Below the pieces are notes generated by a model. It saw only the letters and a list, made by a program, of their open reading frames with translations, was not told where the DNA came from and searched no databases. The position numbers were made by a program, and so were the translations under genes. This document shows, piece by piece, positions 1 through 11,303 of a stretch of DNA of 64,000 nt. The DNA lies in assembly GCF_003206495.1 (NCBI RefSeq), contig NZ_NKUF01000001.1, forward strand, positions 162,187-226,186, given 5' to 3'. Every line of letters starts with the position of its first letter. Position 1 is the first letter of the stretch. The DNA comes from Gluconacetobacter entanii (lineage in GTDB: Bacteria; Pseudomonadota; Alphaproteobacteria; Acetobacterales; Acetobacteraceae).

Positions 1-62
1 CCGATCACGATCGGGCCGGCGCCGATAATCAGGATGGAGCTGATATCTGTCCGTTTGGGCAT
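1..62 (-). CDS. carB: Carbamoyl-phosphate synthase large subunit, 5' end only
   Basis: Only the first 20 codons are present; the gene runs off the left edge. The translation begins MPKRTDISSILIIGAGPIVI, the hallmark start of CarB, including the first strand and glycine loop of its first ATP-grasp half. The large subunit makes carbamoyl phosphate from bicarbonate, ATP and ammonia supplied by CarA, for pyrimidine and arginine synthesis. It starts 13 bp after the carA stop on the same strand, so the two are almost certainly co-transcribed. Confidence 0.93.
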   Translation of the reverse strand, partial: MPKRTDISSILIIGAGPIVI

Positions 63-75
63 GTCGATACGGCTT

Positions 76-1476
<1,401 letters not shown>

Positions 1477-1629
1477 CTGGATGATTGTCCCTTCCGGGTC
1501 TATTTCCTATCAGCGGCCGCAGGCGATGGGAAGAAAATTCCGCACCCCCTGCGTGTCGCGGGACGTGGGAAAAACATTCCCGGACGGGATGGCCGTCCTA
1601 CATCCCCCTTTATCAACAGGAGTTTGAAT

Positions 1630-2091
1630 ATGTCCTTGCGCGCACGTTTCATGGAAGACCTCAAGACAGCCATGAAGGCCGGGCAGAGCGACCGTGTCGG
1701 CACGATCCGCATGATCACGGCAAAGCTGAAAGACCTCGACATCGCGGGCCGCGCCAAGGGGGAGGATCAGGTCAGCGACGACGCCGTGATCGGCATGCTG
1801 CGCAGCATGGTGAAGTCGCGCACGGAGTCCGCGGCGATGTACCTGCAGGGCGGGCGTCCCGAACTGGCGGAAAAGGAAGAGGCGGAAATCGCCCTGATCC
1901 GCAGCTACCTGCCCGCCGACCTTGACGAGGAAACGATCGAGGCCGCCGCGCGCGAGGCGATCGAACGCACGGATGCGACCTCCATGAAGGACATGGGCCG
2001 AGTCATGGCGGCGCTGAAGACGCAGTTCGGCAGCGCGCTGGATGCCGCGATCGCAAGTTCGGTGGTCAAGTCGCTGCTGTCCGCGCGCTGA
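1630..2091 (+). CDS. yqeY: GatB/YqeY domain protein
   Basis: A 153-residue protein of the YqeY family, which resembles the tail domain of the amidotransferase subunit GatB and is thought to bind tRNA; its cellular role is not settled. The family start (SLRARFMEDLKTAMKAG) and the EKEEAEIALIRSYLP segment are visible. The ATG has a good Shine-Dalgarno (CAGGAG, 1617-1622). It lies 14 bp upstream of dnaG, the usual yqeY-dnaG-rpoD arrangement, so co-transcription with replication and transcription genes is likely. Confidence 0.9.
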   Translation: MSLRARFMEDLKTAMKAGQSDRVGTIRMITAKLKDLDIAGRAKGEDQVSDDAVIGMLRSMVKSRTESAAMYLQGGRPELAEKEEAEIALIRSYLPADLDEETIEAAAREAIERTDATSMKDMGRVMAALKTQFGSALDAAIASSVVKSLLSAR

Positions 2092-2105
2092 AGGCGTAGC
2101 GGCCC

Positions 2106-3977
2106 ATGGCATTCGACCCCGCGTTCCTGGACGAACTTCGTGCCCGCACCCCGATCACCTCGGTCATCGGGCGGCGCACGAAGCTTGTGCGCTCCGGCCG
2201 GAACTGGAAGGCGTGCTGCCCCTTCCATGGGGAAAAGACGCCGTCATTCTATGTCTATGACGACCATTTCCACTGCTTCGGCTGTGGCGTGCATGGCGAT
2301 GTGATCTCCTTCGTCATGCAGAGCGAGGGGCGCTCCTTCCCCGAGGCGGTGGAGGAACTCGCCACCGCTGCGGGGCTGGAGATGCCGCGCATGGACCGCC
2401 ACCAGCGCGACATGCAGCGCGAGGCGCGCACGCTGGGCGATGTGCTGGAGGCGGTGCAGCAGGTGTGGCGCCTGCGCCTGCACCGTAACGAGGGGCGCGA
2501 GGGGCTGGCCTACCTGCGCGGGCGCGGCCTGACGGACGAGACGATCGCAGGCTTCGGCCTTGGCTGGTCCGGCGACGGGCGCGGCGGACTGGTGCAGGAA
2601 CTCGCGGCGCAGGACATCACCCCGCAGATGCTGGCGCAGGCGGGCCTGATGCGGGTGGATGAACAGGGGCGGCCGAAGGGCGAGCTGTTCTTCAACCGCG
2701 TCACCTTTCCCATCCATGACCGGCGCGGGCGTCTGGTCTCCTTTGGCGGGCGCATCCTTGGCGATGGGCAGCCCAAATACCTCAATGGCCCGGAAACCGC
2801 GATCTTTGCCAAGCGCCGTGTCCTGTTCGGCCTTGACCGCGCCCGCGCTGCGGTGCGCGGGCCACGCGGCGGGGGGGATGTCCCCCCGCGGCCCGAACTG
2901 CTGGTGGTCGAAGGCTACATGGATGTCATCGCCCTGCACCAGGCGGGGTTTGGTGGCGCGGTCGCCCCGCTGGGCACGGCGCTGACGGCGGAACAGATGG
3001 AGGCGCTGTGGCAGGTCTCCCCCGCGCCGGTGCTGTGTTTCGATGGCGATGCGGCGGGGCAGCGCGCGGCGGTGAAGGCGGCGGAGACGGCGCTGCCACT
3101 GCTCAATGTCGAACGGACCCTGCGCTTTTGCACCCTGCCGGAGGGGGAGGACCCCGACAGCCTGCTGCGCCAGCGCGGCACGGCGGCGATGACCGCCCTG
3201 ATCGACGGCGCGCGCCCGCTGAGCGAGGTGCTGTTCGGGTTGCTCAGCGAGGGGGTGCGCGATCCCGGGCCGGAACAGCGCGCGGCCCTGCGGCAGCGGC
3301 TGGAGGGGGCGGCGGCCCAGATCCCGGACCGGGCGCTGGCGTCGGAATACCGCTCCACCCTGCTGGACCGTTTCTTTTCCACGTTCCGCCGCCGTGCCCC
3401 TTCCGGGCGCAAGGGGCAGGGGAAAGGGGCAGCACCCCCGCCACGCGCGTCGGCGGGGGTGCTGCCCGTGGCGCCGGACCTCGATGCGCAGGCCGTGGCG
3501 CTGGAGCGCATGCGCATCCTGACCGCCATCCTGCTGCGCCATCCCGAAGTGGTCGAGGAAGTGCAGGATGCGTACTGCCGCCTGGACCTGCCGGTTGAAC
3601 TCTCTGCGCTGCGGGCCGTCATGATCGACATGCTGGCGGAGGAGGACGGTGATCCCGATGCCCCCACGCTGATGGCCACGCTGCTGACGCGCATAGAGGC
3701 GGCGGAACTGTCGGACATGCGTGCGCGCGTGCTGTCGTCGCATCCCCTGCCACTGTCGGCGCAGGAGCGCGATGACCTGATGGATGTCGATGTGCGGCAG
3801 GAATGGTGGCATTTTTACGCGCTTTTGAACGTGGAGCGTTTTGCCGCCGACGTGCGCCTTGATACCGAACGCATGATGGCGGGGGAATTTGACGAACGCC
3901 AGTGGGAAAACCTGCGTGTCCGGCTGCTGGCGCTGGAGTCGCTGCGGCGGGGCGGGAACATTCCCGATACGCAATGA
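2106..3977 (+). CDS. dnaG: DNA primase
   Basis: Makes the RNA primers for lagging-strand synthesis. The 623 residues carry the expected parts in order: an N-terminal zinc ribbon (C38, H41, C57, C60 in CPFH and CFGC), the RNA polymerase core, a TOPRIM fold with the acidic motifs VVEGYMDVIAL and CFDGDAAGQRAA (about 270-330), and a C-terminal DnaB-interacting region after a basic low-complexity linker around residue 435. It sits between yqeY and rpoD, as in many Alphaproteobacteria; rpsU, found here in enterics, is absent. Confidence 0.97.
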   Translation: MAFDPAFLDELRARTPITSVIGRRTKLVRSGRNWKACCPFHGEKTPSFYVYDDHFHCFGCGVHGDVISFVMQSEGRSFPEAVEELATAAGLEMPRMDRHQRDMQREARTLGDVLEAVQQVWRLRLHRNEGREGLAYLRGRGLTDETIAGFGLGWSGDGRGGLVQELAAQDITPQMLAQAGLMRVDEQGRPKGELFFNRVTFPIHDRRGRLVSFGGRILGDGQPKYLNGPETAIFAKRRVLFGLDRARAAVRGPRGGGDVPPRPELLVVEGYMDVIALHQAGFGGAVAPLGTALTAEQMEALWQVSPAPVLCFDGDAAGQRAAVKAAETALPLLNVERTLRFCTLPEGEDPDSLLRQRGTAAMTALIDGARPLSEVLFGLLSEGVRDPGPEQRAALRQRLEGAAAQIPDRALASEYRSTLLDRFFSTFRRRAPSGRKGQGKGAAPPPRASAGVLPVAPDLDAQAVALERMRILTAILLRHPEVVEEVQDAYCRLDLPVELSALRAVMIDMLAEEDGDPDAPTLMATLLTRIEAAELSDMRARVLSSHPLPLSAQERDDLMDVDVRQEWWHFYALLNVERFAADVRLDTERMMAGEFDERQWENLRVRLLALESLRRGGNIPDTQ

Positions 3978-4209
3978 GCGCGCGGTGTTTTTGGGGAAAT
4001 CAGGGCGTGCCCCTTGACTTCGGGGGGTGAATCGACCACCTGCACCTGTCGAAAGAACTGTATGCTATACAATGGCCGTATTTGTGTTTCTGCCGCGTGT
4101 CAGGCGCGATGGAAACGGCGGAAGGGACAGTGTTCCCCGACGCGGGGCCTTTGATGTTTCCGCCCGGACCGGGCGGGCCACAGATTTGCTGGGTAGGGAT
4201 TGATCGGGC
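3978..4209 (+). promoter_or_regulatory. dnaG-rpoD intergenic region, likely rpoD promoter
   Basis: A 232-bp gap between dnaG and rpoD with no credible gene. It has a TTGACT hexamer at 4014-4019 and, about 46 bp downstream, an AT-rich TATGCTATACAAT stretch (4061-4073). The two are too far apart to be one sigma-70 promoter, so they may belong to separate promoters. No alphaproteobacterial sigma-32 match was found. The start of rpoD lacks a strong ribosome-binding site (GGGTAGGGA is about 12 bp upstream). Confidence 0.35.
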
Positions 4210-6189
<1,980 letters not shown>

Positions 6190-6256
6190 TCGTCCCGGGG
6201 GCCGGGTCGTGGTGCAGGGTGTCACGCGGGTGTCGGTGGACGTGACGTTCCTGTGC

Positions 6257-6763
6257 ATGGACCGCCAGCCACCCGGTCCCGTCCCGGAATTGCCGGAAGG
6301 TTATGAGATACGGCGGGAGATCCATCCCGCCGTATCGCTGTACCGCGACCTGTACAACCGTATCGGGCAGGATTACTGCTGGTGGCTGCGGCGTGTGATG
6401 GGGGATGCGCAACTGGCCGAACTGCTGGGCAATCCGGCGGTCGGGGTCTATGTCCTGCGCGACCATGGCGAGGTGGCCGGGTTCTTTGAACTCGATGCGC
6501 GGCAATGTCCCGATATCAACCTTGCCTATTTCGGGCTGCTGCCCCGGTGGATCGGGCGTGGGGTCGGGCTGTCATTCCTGCATGCCGCCATCCGCACGGC
6601 ATGGCGGCAGCGTCCCGCCGCGCTGCGGGTCAATACCTGTTCCGCCGATCATCCACGTGCGCTTCCGAACTATGTCCGGGCGGGATTCCGCGTGGTTCGG
6701 GTCCTGCGAGAGGTATGGGACATTCCCGACCATATCGGGCTGCACCTACCGGAAATCCAGTAA
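6257..6763 (+). CDS. GNAT family N-acetyltransferase
   Basis: A 168-residue GNAT-fold acetyltransferase, which moves an acetyl group from acetyl-CoA to an unknown amine. The core strand and acetyl-CoA loop are visible (GEVAGFFELDAR, then LLPRWIGRGVGLSFLHAAI, where RGVG fits the pyrophosphate-binding turn). The reading frame is open further upstream into rpoD, but ATG 6257 lies after the rpoD stop and gives a sensible N-terminus (MDRQPPGPVPELPEGYEIRR). It follows rpoD by 67 bp on the same strand and may be read through from it. Substrate unknown. Confidence 0.8.
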   Translation: MDRQPPGPVPELPEGYEIRREIHPAVSLYRDLYNRIGQDYCWWLRRVMGDAQLAELLGNPAVGVYVLRDHGEVAGFFELDARQCPDINLAYFGLLPRWIGRGVGLSFLHAAIRTAWRQRPAALRVNTCSADHPRALPNYVRAGFRVVRVLREVWDIPDHIGLHLPEIQ

Positions 6764-6885
6764 AATCTGACAGTTAGGAAATTCTGAAACTCATACTTAA
6801 TGTAAGTGCAAAATTATTTTGTTTCGCCAGTTGTTATGACAACATATGGAACCAATATCTGCTCCAGAAAAGGAGATATGGTCGG
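6764..6885 (+). promoter_or_regulatory. AT-rich leader with two small palindromes
   Basis: About 120 bp, much richer in A+T than its surroundings, just upstream of the unrecognised gene at 6886. It contains ACTTA-ATG-TAAGT (6795-6807) and GTTGT-TATG-ACAAC (6830-6843), both perfect short inverted repeats that could be operator sites. An AGGAG ribosome-binding site follows at 6871-6875. The promoter is presumably here, but I cannot place the -10 and -35 boxes with confidence. Confidence 0.4.
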
Positions 6886-7437
6886 GTGGAATACAATTTT
6901 TCCTATTATTCGTTTTGCGGGATAAGCAAGGCAGACCTGCTGTCCGGTCTGGGCATGCAGGACACCGGTACCCTCGACGCCAATGGGCAGTATGATTTTA
7001 CCATGGCGCAGTTGCCGGACCACTGGATTGTCTTTCGCTACAACAACCTTGGTCGGCCGCCTGCCGTCGCGCGAAAGGAACTGTCGCGGCAGGGGACCCT
7101 GATTGCGTGCGACGTGCGCGAAGGCGAGCATGTCTGCCGCGTGGAGTGTTATGAACATGGCGTACTGAAATGGTCCATCAGCCACGATGGGGAGGCAGGC
7201 GATACGCTGGACCTTGAGGTGGTGGGGATCGTGCCGCCCACCTTCGCCCCCATGCGCAGGGCTGCCTTCGCCGCGCAGCAGAAGGCCGATCAGGCGGGGG
7301 AGGACGCCCATTACATGTACTGGCTGCCGCTTGACTTTGCCGCCAGCCTGACCGGTTACCGCTATGACCGGGAAAAATTCCCGTGGGGCACGCCGCAGTT
7401 CACGGAAATCGAACCGGTCATCCCGACCACGTTCTGA
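6886..7437 (+). CDS. Unrecognised 183-residue protein
   Basis: I do not recognise this protein. It starts with GTG, ten bases after AGGAG; the nearer ATG at 6878 is in another frame and quickly hits a stop. The product is soluble-looking, with no signal peptide or membrane segment. It is rich in aromatic residues (EYNFSYYSFCGISKADLLSG, ending in the proline-rich GTPQFTEIEPVIPTTF). Codon use and base composition are less GC-extreme than the neighbours and its leader is AT-rich, which suggests acquisition by transfer. It converges on the glycosyltransferase gene, with 22 bp between the stops. Confidence 0.75.
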   Translation: MEYNFSYYSFCGISKADLLSGLGMQDTGTLDANGQYDFTMAQLPDHWIVFRYNNLGRPPAVARKELSRQGTLIACDVREGEHVCRVECYEHGVLKWSISHDGEAGDTLDLEVVGIVPPTFAPMRRAAFAAQQKADQAGEDAHYMYWLPLDFAASLTGYRYDREKFPWGTPQFTEIEPVIPTTF

Positions 7438-7459
7438 TGCATGGGAAGGGGCCTGCCGC

Positions 7460-8476
7460 TCAGGCGGCGGTCCCTTCGCGGACGCGGGTATAGAACGCCT
7501 CGATCAGGTGCGCCTGGCGATCGGGGTTGAAACGTTGCATGTCCCACTCCTGCGGGCCGAGTTGGCGCATGTGGCGCAGGCCCTGCGCCATGGCGGCGAC
7601 ATCGCCAGGCGGGACAAGCGAAGGCGAGGCGGGGGGCAGGATGTCAAGCACCCCGCCCGCCGCCGTCGCGATGACAGGCAGGTGCGCCGCCATGGCCTCC
7701 AGCAGGGCAAGGCCGAAGGGTTCATGCAGCGATGGCATGACGAAGCCGTCAAGCATGCCCAGGTCGGCCGGGAAATCGGAGCGGTAGCCCGGGAAGATGA
7801 CATCCCCGCCGCCCATGGCCTCCAGCCGGGCACGTTCGGGTCCATCCCCGAACAGGATCAGTCGCGCATCGGGCAGGGCGGCCTGCCTGAACGCGCGGAT
7901 CAGGATATCAAATCCCTTCTTTGTCACCATCCGGCCCCCGCCGCCGACCAGGAACGTTTTGTCCCCCACGCCGAACTGCGTGCGCATGCGCTGGCGTTCG
8001 GCGGGTGTCGGGCGCGGGCGCTGGCGGGTCCAGTTGCCGATGACGGTCCGTGCGCCCGCGAATGTGGACGGGATTTCGTCGGCCTGCCACCGGGCAATGC
8101 AGATCAGCGCGTCACAGCGGCCATAGGCGCGCGCGCTGAAACGGCTGTGCAGGGTGGCGATAAGCGGGACATGGCGTGGACGTGGCAGCAGGCCAAGGCG
8201 GAAGCTGCTTTTGCCCAGGTGGGTATGGATCACGTCGGGACGAAAATCCGCCAGCGTCTTCAGGTAGGACACGCAATATCCCCCACGCCCGGCGCGGACC
8301 ATGCGTACCGGTGGTGCGATATGGGGGGTGATGTCGCTGCCGGTCAGCGGGTCGGTGGTCCGGCGGTCGATATGGATGCAGACTTCGTGGTGGTGTGCCT
8401 GCATCGCGGCCAGTTCGGTGACATAACGTTCTGTTCCGGCAAATTCACGGGTCATTATGCAATGCAGAATGCGCAA
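7460..8476 (-). CDS. Glycosyltransferase family 4 protein
   Basis: A retaining GT-B glycosyltransferase of 338 residues that probably adds a sugar to a lipopolysaccharide or exopolysaccharide precursor at the cytoplasmic face of the membrane. The N-terminal acceptor domain begins RILHCIMTREFAGTERYV. The C-terminal donor domain has the GGGGRMVTKKGFDILIRAF strand and the GT4 E-X7-E signature EPFGLALLE. The start is TTG (8474-8476), preceded nine bases upstream by GAGG; the ATG seven codons later would remove a conserved strand. It stands alone, with no other polysaccharide genes nearby. Donor and acceptor are unknown. Confidence 0.88.
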   Translation of the reverse strand: MRILHCIMTREFAGTERYVTELAAMQAHHHEVCIHIDRRTTDPLTGSDITPHIAPPVRMVRAGRGGYCVSYLKTLADFRPDVIHTHLGKSSFRLGLLPRPRHVPLIATLHSRFSARAYGRCDALICIARWQADEIPSTFAGARTVIGNWTRQRPRPTPAERQRMRTQFGVGDKTFLVGGGGRMVTKKGFDILIRAFRQAALPDARLILFGDGPERARLEAMGGGDVIFPGYRSDFPADLGMLDGFVMPSLHEPFGLALLEAMAAHLPVIATAAGGVLDILPPASPSLVPPGDVAAMAQGLRHMRQLGPQEWDMQRFNPDRQAHLIEAFYTRVREGTAA

Positions 8477-8796
8477 GATGACATCCTCAGGAGGCTGCGG
8501 GATACACGACTATCGTGCATGGATAGTGGAAAAAAAAACCTACAAAGCGGAGAATGCTTAAAAACTGTTTCAAAGTGGCGCGGACATGCGCCCACCGTCC
8601 CGGCGATATGAGAGGGGAATATCGGGGCGACTGCGCTTTTTTCCTTGTCTGCGGGGGACGATCGTGCTTCAACGCGCACCTTCCCTGCCGGGTGCGTGGC
8701 ATCGTCCCCGGCTATACCCGCGTCATGTGACAGCATGATGGCGCGGCGGACCGTGTCCGTTGCGAAAGGGGTTGAACAGATCCGAAGGGAGTTCCC
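8477..8796. promoter_or_regulatory. Divergent intergenic region between glycosyltransferase and rpsF
   Basis: This 320-bp region holds no credible gene. It must carry the promoters for the leftward glycosyltransferase and the rightward ribosomal operon. Visible structure: a nine-A run at 8530-8538, an inverted repeat CGATAT/ATATCG (8604-8624), and a hairpin CGCACC/GGTGCG (8675-8696) that would lie in the rpsF leader if transcription starts upstream of it. I could not identify an S6:S18 leader-binding motif with confidence. Confidence 0.5.
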
Positions 8797-9300
8797 ATGC
8801 CATTGTATGAAACCGTGCTGATTGCACGTAACGACGTGTCGCAGCAGCAGGTCGAAGCCATCGCCGATGGCATCGCAACCGTGCTGGAAGCGGAATCCGG
8901 TTCGATCAAGAAGCGTGAATACTGGGGCCTGCGTACCCTGGCGTACCGCATCAAGAAGAACCGCAAGGGACACTACATGCTCCTCGGCCTGGATGCGACG
9001 CCTGCCGCCATCAAGGAAATCGAGCGTCAGCTCAGCCTGAACGAAGACGTCCTGCGCGTGCTGATGCTGCGCGTTGACGAAATCGACGAGGCCCCGTCCG
9101 TGATCCTGTCGCGCAAGGGTGACGAGCGCGAGCGTGGGTTCCGTTGTCCGAAGCCCGCCGGTCGTTTCGAAAGCGGCCGTGGCAACAGTGGCGGCCAGCG
9201 CCGCAACTATGACGACCGCGAAGAGTTCCGCGCCCGTAACGAGCGTGAAGAACAGCAGCGCAACAATGCCGGCGCCCCCGCCAGCAGCGAAGCGGAGTAA
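8797..9300 (+). CDS. rpsF: 30S ribosomal protein S6
   Basis: Ribosomal protein S6, which pairs with S18 on the 30S platform. The family start MPLYETVLIARNDVSQQQVE and the YWGLRTLAYRIKKNRKGHY segment are clear. At 167 residues it is longer than the enteric form because of a charged, low-complexity C-terminal tail after about residue 110 (rich in Arg, Glu, Gly and Asn), common in Alphaproteobacteria. It is first in the rpsF-rpsR-rplI operon, with AAGGGAG upstream of its ATG. Confidence 0.97.
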   Translation: MPLYETVLIARNDVSQQQVEAIADGIATVLEAESGSIKKREYWGLRTLAYRIKKNRKGHYMLLGLDATPAAIKEIERQLSLNEDVLRVLMLRVDEIDEAPSVILSRKGDERERGFRCPKPAGRFESGRGNSGGQRRNYDDREEFRARNEREEQQRNNAGAPASSEAE

Positions 9301-9306
9301 GAGCTG

Positions 9307-9582
9307 ATGTCCGAGACAACCGAGATCAACCCCGCCGCCCGTCGCGTGGCCGTGGGTGCGCGTCGTCCGTTTTACCGTCGCCGCAAGTCCTGCCCGTTCT
9401 CCGGCCCCAACGCGCCGCAGATCGACTACAAGGACGTGCGCCTGCTGAGCCGCTTCCTGTCCGAGCGTGGCAAGATCGTCCCCAGCCGCATCACGGCAGT
9501 GTCCGCCAAGAAGCAGCGTGAACTGGCCCAGGCCATCAAGCGCGCCCGTTTCCTGGCCCTGCTGCCCTATATCGTAAGCTGA
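9307..9582 (+). CDS. rpsR: 30S ribosomal protein S18
   Basis: Ribosomal protein S18, the platform partner of S6. The 91 residues contain the family block [20 protein letters not shown] and the C-terminal [20 protein letters not shown]. The C in SCPF is part of the usual S18 motif. It lies 6 bp after rpsF and 13 bp before rplI, so the three are clearly one transcript. Confidence 0.97.
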   Translation: MSETTEINPAARRVAVGARRPFYRRRKSCPFSGPNAPQIDYKDVRLLSRFLSERGKIVPSRITAVSAKKQRELAQAIKRARFLALLPYIVS

Positions 9583-9595
9583 GGGAGGCAGAACC

Positions 9596-10123
9596 ATGTC
9601 CGCAGTAGAACTCATCCTGCTCCAGCGCGTCGAGAAGCTGGGCCAGATGGGCGAGATCGTCACGGTGAAGCCGGGCTATGCCCGCAACTTCCTCCTGCCG
9701 CAGGGCAAGGCGATCCGCGCCAACGCACACAACCGCGAGCGTTTCGAGCGTGAGCGCGTGCAGCTTGAGGCCCAGAACCTCAAGCGTCGCGAGGAGGCCG
9801 AGCGCCTGTCCGAGCGCATGCACGGCCTGTCCGTCATCCTGATCCGTCAGGCCGGCGACAGCGGCAGCCTGTATGGCTCCGTCACCACCCGCGACATCGC
9901 CGAGGCGACGACCAAGGCTGGCCTGACGATCTCGCGCTCGCAGGTTATCCTGCCCGAGCCGATCAAGCAGCTTGGTGTGTACGAAGTCCGCGTGGCCCTG
10001 CATCCGGAAGTTTCGATGCAGGTCAGCGTGAACGTCGCACGTTCGGAAGAAGAAGCCGAACGTCAGGCACGCGGTGAGGAAATCGGCGCCGAGCGCGACG
10101 ATGATGCCTCCGGCTTTGTCTAG
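9596..10123 (+). CDS. rplI: 50S ribosomal protein L9, apparently shortened at the C-terminus
   Basis: Ribosomal protein L9, which binds 23S rRNA near the L1 stalk and helps keep the reading frame. The N-terminal domain ([33 protein letters not shown]), the long connecting helix and the C-terminal domain ([15 protein letters not shown]) are all present, so the 175-residue product should work. The TAG stop at 10121-10123 is followed in the same frame by 23 more sense codons, starting EAVETEAAPEE, and a TGA at 10193-10195. These look like a normal acidic tail, so TAG is probably a GAG-to-TAG change. Confidence 0.96.
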   Translation: MSAVELILLQRVEKLGQMGEIVTVKPGYARNFLLPQGKAIRANAHNRERFERERVQLEAQNLKRREEAERLSERMHGLSVILIRQAGDSGSLYGSVTTRDIAEATTKAGLTISRSQVILPEPIKQLGVYEVRVALHPEVSMQVSVNVARSEEEAERQARGEEIGAERDDDASGFV

Positions 10124-10246
10124 GAAGCGGTCGAAACCGAAGCCGCCCCCGAAGAAGCCGTCGCGGAGACGACGGAAGAACACCCCGCCGCCTGATTTGG
10201 CGTGCAGGCCGGTCCATCCCTGTGATGGGCCGGATGTTCAAGGCAT

Positions 10247-10288
10247 GAAGGCCCGGTGGGAATGTCCCGTCGGGCCTTCTGTCATTTT
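10247..10288 (+). terminator. Rho-independent terminator of the rpsF-rpsR-rplI operon
   Basis: A perfect 9-bp stem, GAAGGCCCG (10247-10255) pairing with CGGGCCTTC (10271-10279), with an inner GGGA/TCCC pairing in the loop, then TGTCATTTT. A second near-perfect hairpin (CCGGTCCATC against GATGGGCCGG, about 10209-10233) lies just upstream. The position fits the end of the ribosomal protein operon. Confidence 0.7.
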
Positions 10289-10355
10289 GGGAAGCTTTCT
10301 CAGGGCTCTGCCCTGAAACCCGCCAAAGGGCATTGCCCTTTGGAAACCATGACTT
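10289..10355. repeat. Two-hairpin intergenic repeat
   Basis: Two perfect short hairpins in tandem: CAGGGC-TCT-GCCCTG (10301-10315) and CCAAAGGGC-ATT-GCCCTTTGG (10323-10343), separated by GAAACCCG. From memory, similar paired hairpins are frequent between genes in acetic acid bacteria; only one copy is in this window, so I cannot show repetition here. It lies between the rplI terminator and the other repeat at 10384. Confidence 0.5.
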
Positions 10356-10383
10356 GCGGTTGTTCCGGAAGCCTCAGACATTC

Positions 10384-10434
10384 AAAAGTTTTTGGTGAAG
10401 CTTTTTTCAAAAAGCTTCAGAAGACGCCGCCTTT
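10384..10434 (+). repeat. Nested palindromic repeat, copy A (truncated)
   Basis: First of four related copies in the window. It reads AAAAGTTTTTGG, then a perfect hairpin (GAAGCTTTTT at 10397-10406 with AAAAAGCTTC at 10409-10418), then AGAAGACGCCGCCTTT. Compared with the copy at 53417 it lacks the second hairpin arm and the closing terminal repeat. It ends 9 bp from the ksgA stop and lies between two convergent operons, where its hairpin could act as a bidirectional terminator. Confidence 0.75.
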
Positions 10435-10443
10435 ATTCTTTGA

Positions 10444-11292
10444 TCAGGAAGCCGAAGACTGACGCCCCAGATGGGCATGGGCCAGCCGGTCGAAATCAGC
10501 GATGTCGAGCGTCTCCGCACGCCGGTTCCCCGCAATGCCTGCGGCCTCCAGCAATGCTTCCCCGCCGATGCCCCGCAACGCGCCCCGCAGCATCTTGCGC
10601 CGCTGGCCAAAGGCGGCCGCCGTGACCTGCTCCATCGCGCGGAACAGGGCAGGGGCAGGCTGCTGCGCATGGGGGATCAGGTTCACCACGGCGGACTGCA
10701 CCTTGGGCGGCGGGGAAAAGGCGCCGGGCGGAATGATCATGACGATGCCGCACCGCGCAACCCATTGCGACAGGACCGCAAGCCGCCCGTAATGATCGGA
10801 ATCCGGCGTGGCGCAGATACGCTCCGCCACCTCAAGCTGGAACATCAGCGTCAGGCGCGCCCACTGCGACGCCTGCCGCAGCCAGCCAATCAGCATCGGC
10901 GTGCCGACGTTATAGGGCAGGTTGGCGACGATCTGGCGCGGGGCGGGGCACAGGGTGGTCAGGTCACGACGCATGGCGTCGGCCTCCACCACATGCAGGC
11001 GCCACGGATATGAGGCGGCCAGTTCGTTCATGATGACAATGGCGCGGGCATCGACCTCCACCACCGTCAGGCTGGCGGCAGGGGTATTGAGGAGTGCGCG
11101 CGTCAGGCCGCCCGGACCGGGGCCAACCTCCACCACGTTTACACCATCGAGCCTGCCTGCCATGCCCGCGATGCGCGCGGTGATGCCGGGGTCGAGCAGG
11201 AAATGCTGCCCCAGTGACTTGCGCGCGTCGAGGCCATGGCGCGCGATGACGTCACGCAGCGATTCGCGCGGCGGGGAACCGGAAAGCGTCAT
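10444..11292 (-). CDS. rsmA: 16S rRNA (adenine1518-N6/adenine1519-N6)-dimethyltransferase
   Basis: RsmA (KsgA) dimethylates two adjacent adenines near the 3' end of 16S rRNA late in 30S assembly. The 282 residues show KSLGQHFLLDPGITARIAG at the N-terminus, the SAM-binding loop VEVGPGPGGLTRALL, and the catalytic NLPYNV motif. It is the last gene of the lptF-lptG-lptD-surA-rsmA operon, 11 bp after surA. Many Proteobacteria have pdxA between surA and rsmA; here it is missing. Confidence 0.97.
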   Translation of the reverse strand: MTLSGSPPRESLRDVIARHGLDARKSLGQHFLLDPGITARIAGMAGRLDGVNVVEVGPGPGGLTRALLNTPAASLTVVEVDARAIVIMNELAASYPWRLHVVEADAMRRDLTTLCPAPRQIVANLPYNVGTPMLIGWLRQASQWARLTLMFQLEVAERICATPDSDHYGRLAVLSQWVARCGIVMIIPPGAFSPPPKVQSAVVNLIPHAQQPAPALFRAMEQVTAAAFGQRRKMLRGALRGIGGEALLEAAGIAGNRRAETLDIADFDRLAHAHLGRQSSAS

Positions 11293-11303
11293 GCCTGGCG
11301 GGA

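Noticed and set aside
4014..4071. TTGACT and TATACA as one sigma-70 promoter for rpoD
   Set aside because: The two hexamers are about 46 bp apart, far from 16-18 bp; kept only as separate weak candidates.
7445..7477. Imperfect hairpin GAAGGG/CCCTTC between the unrecognised gene and the glycosyltransferase
   Set aside because: Overlaps glycosyltransferase coding sequence and has no U-run; could be chance in GC-rich DNA.
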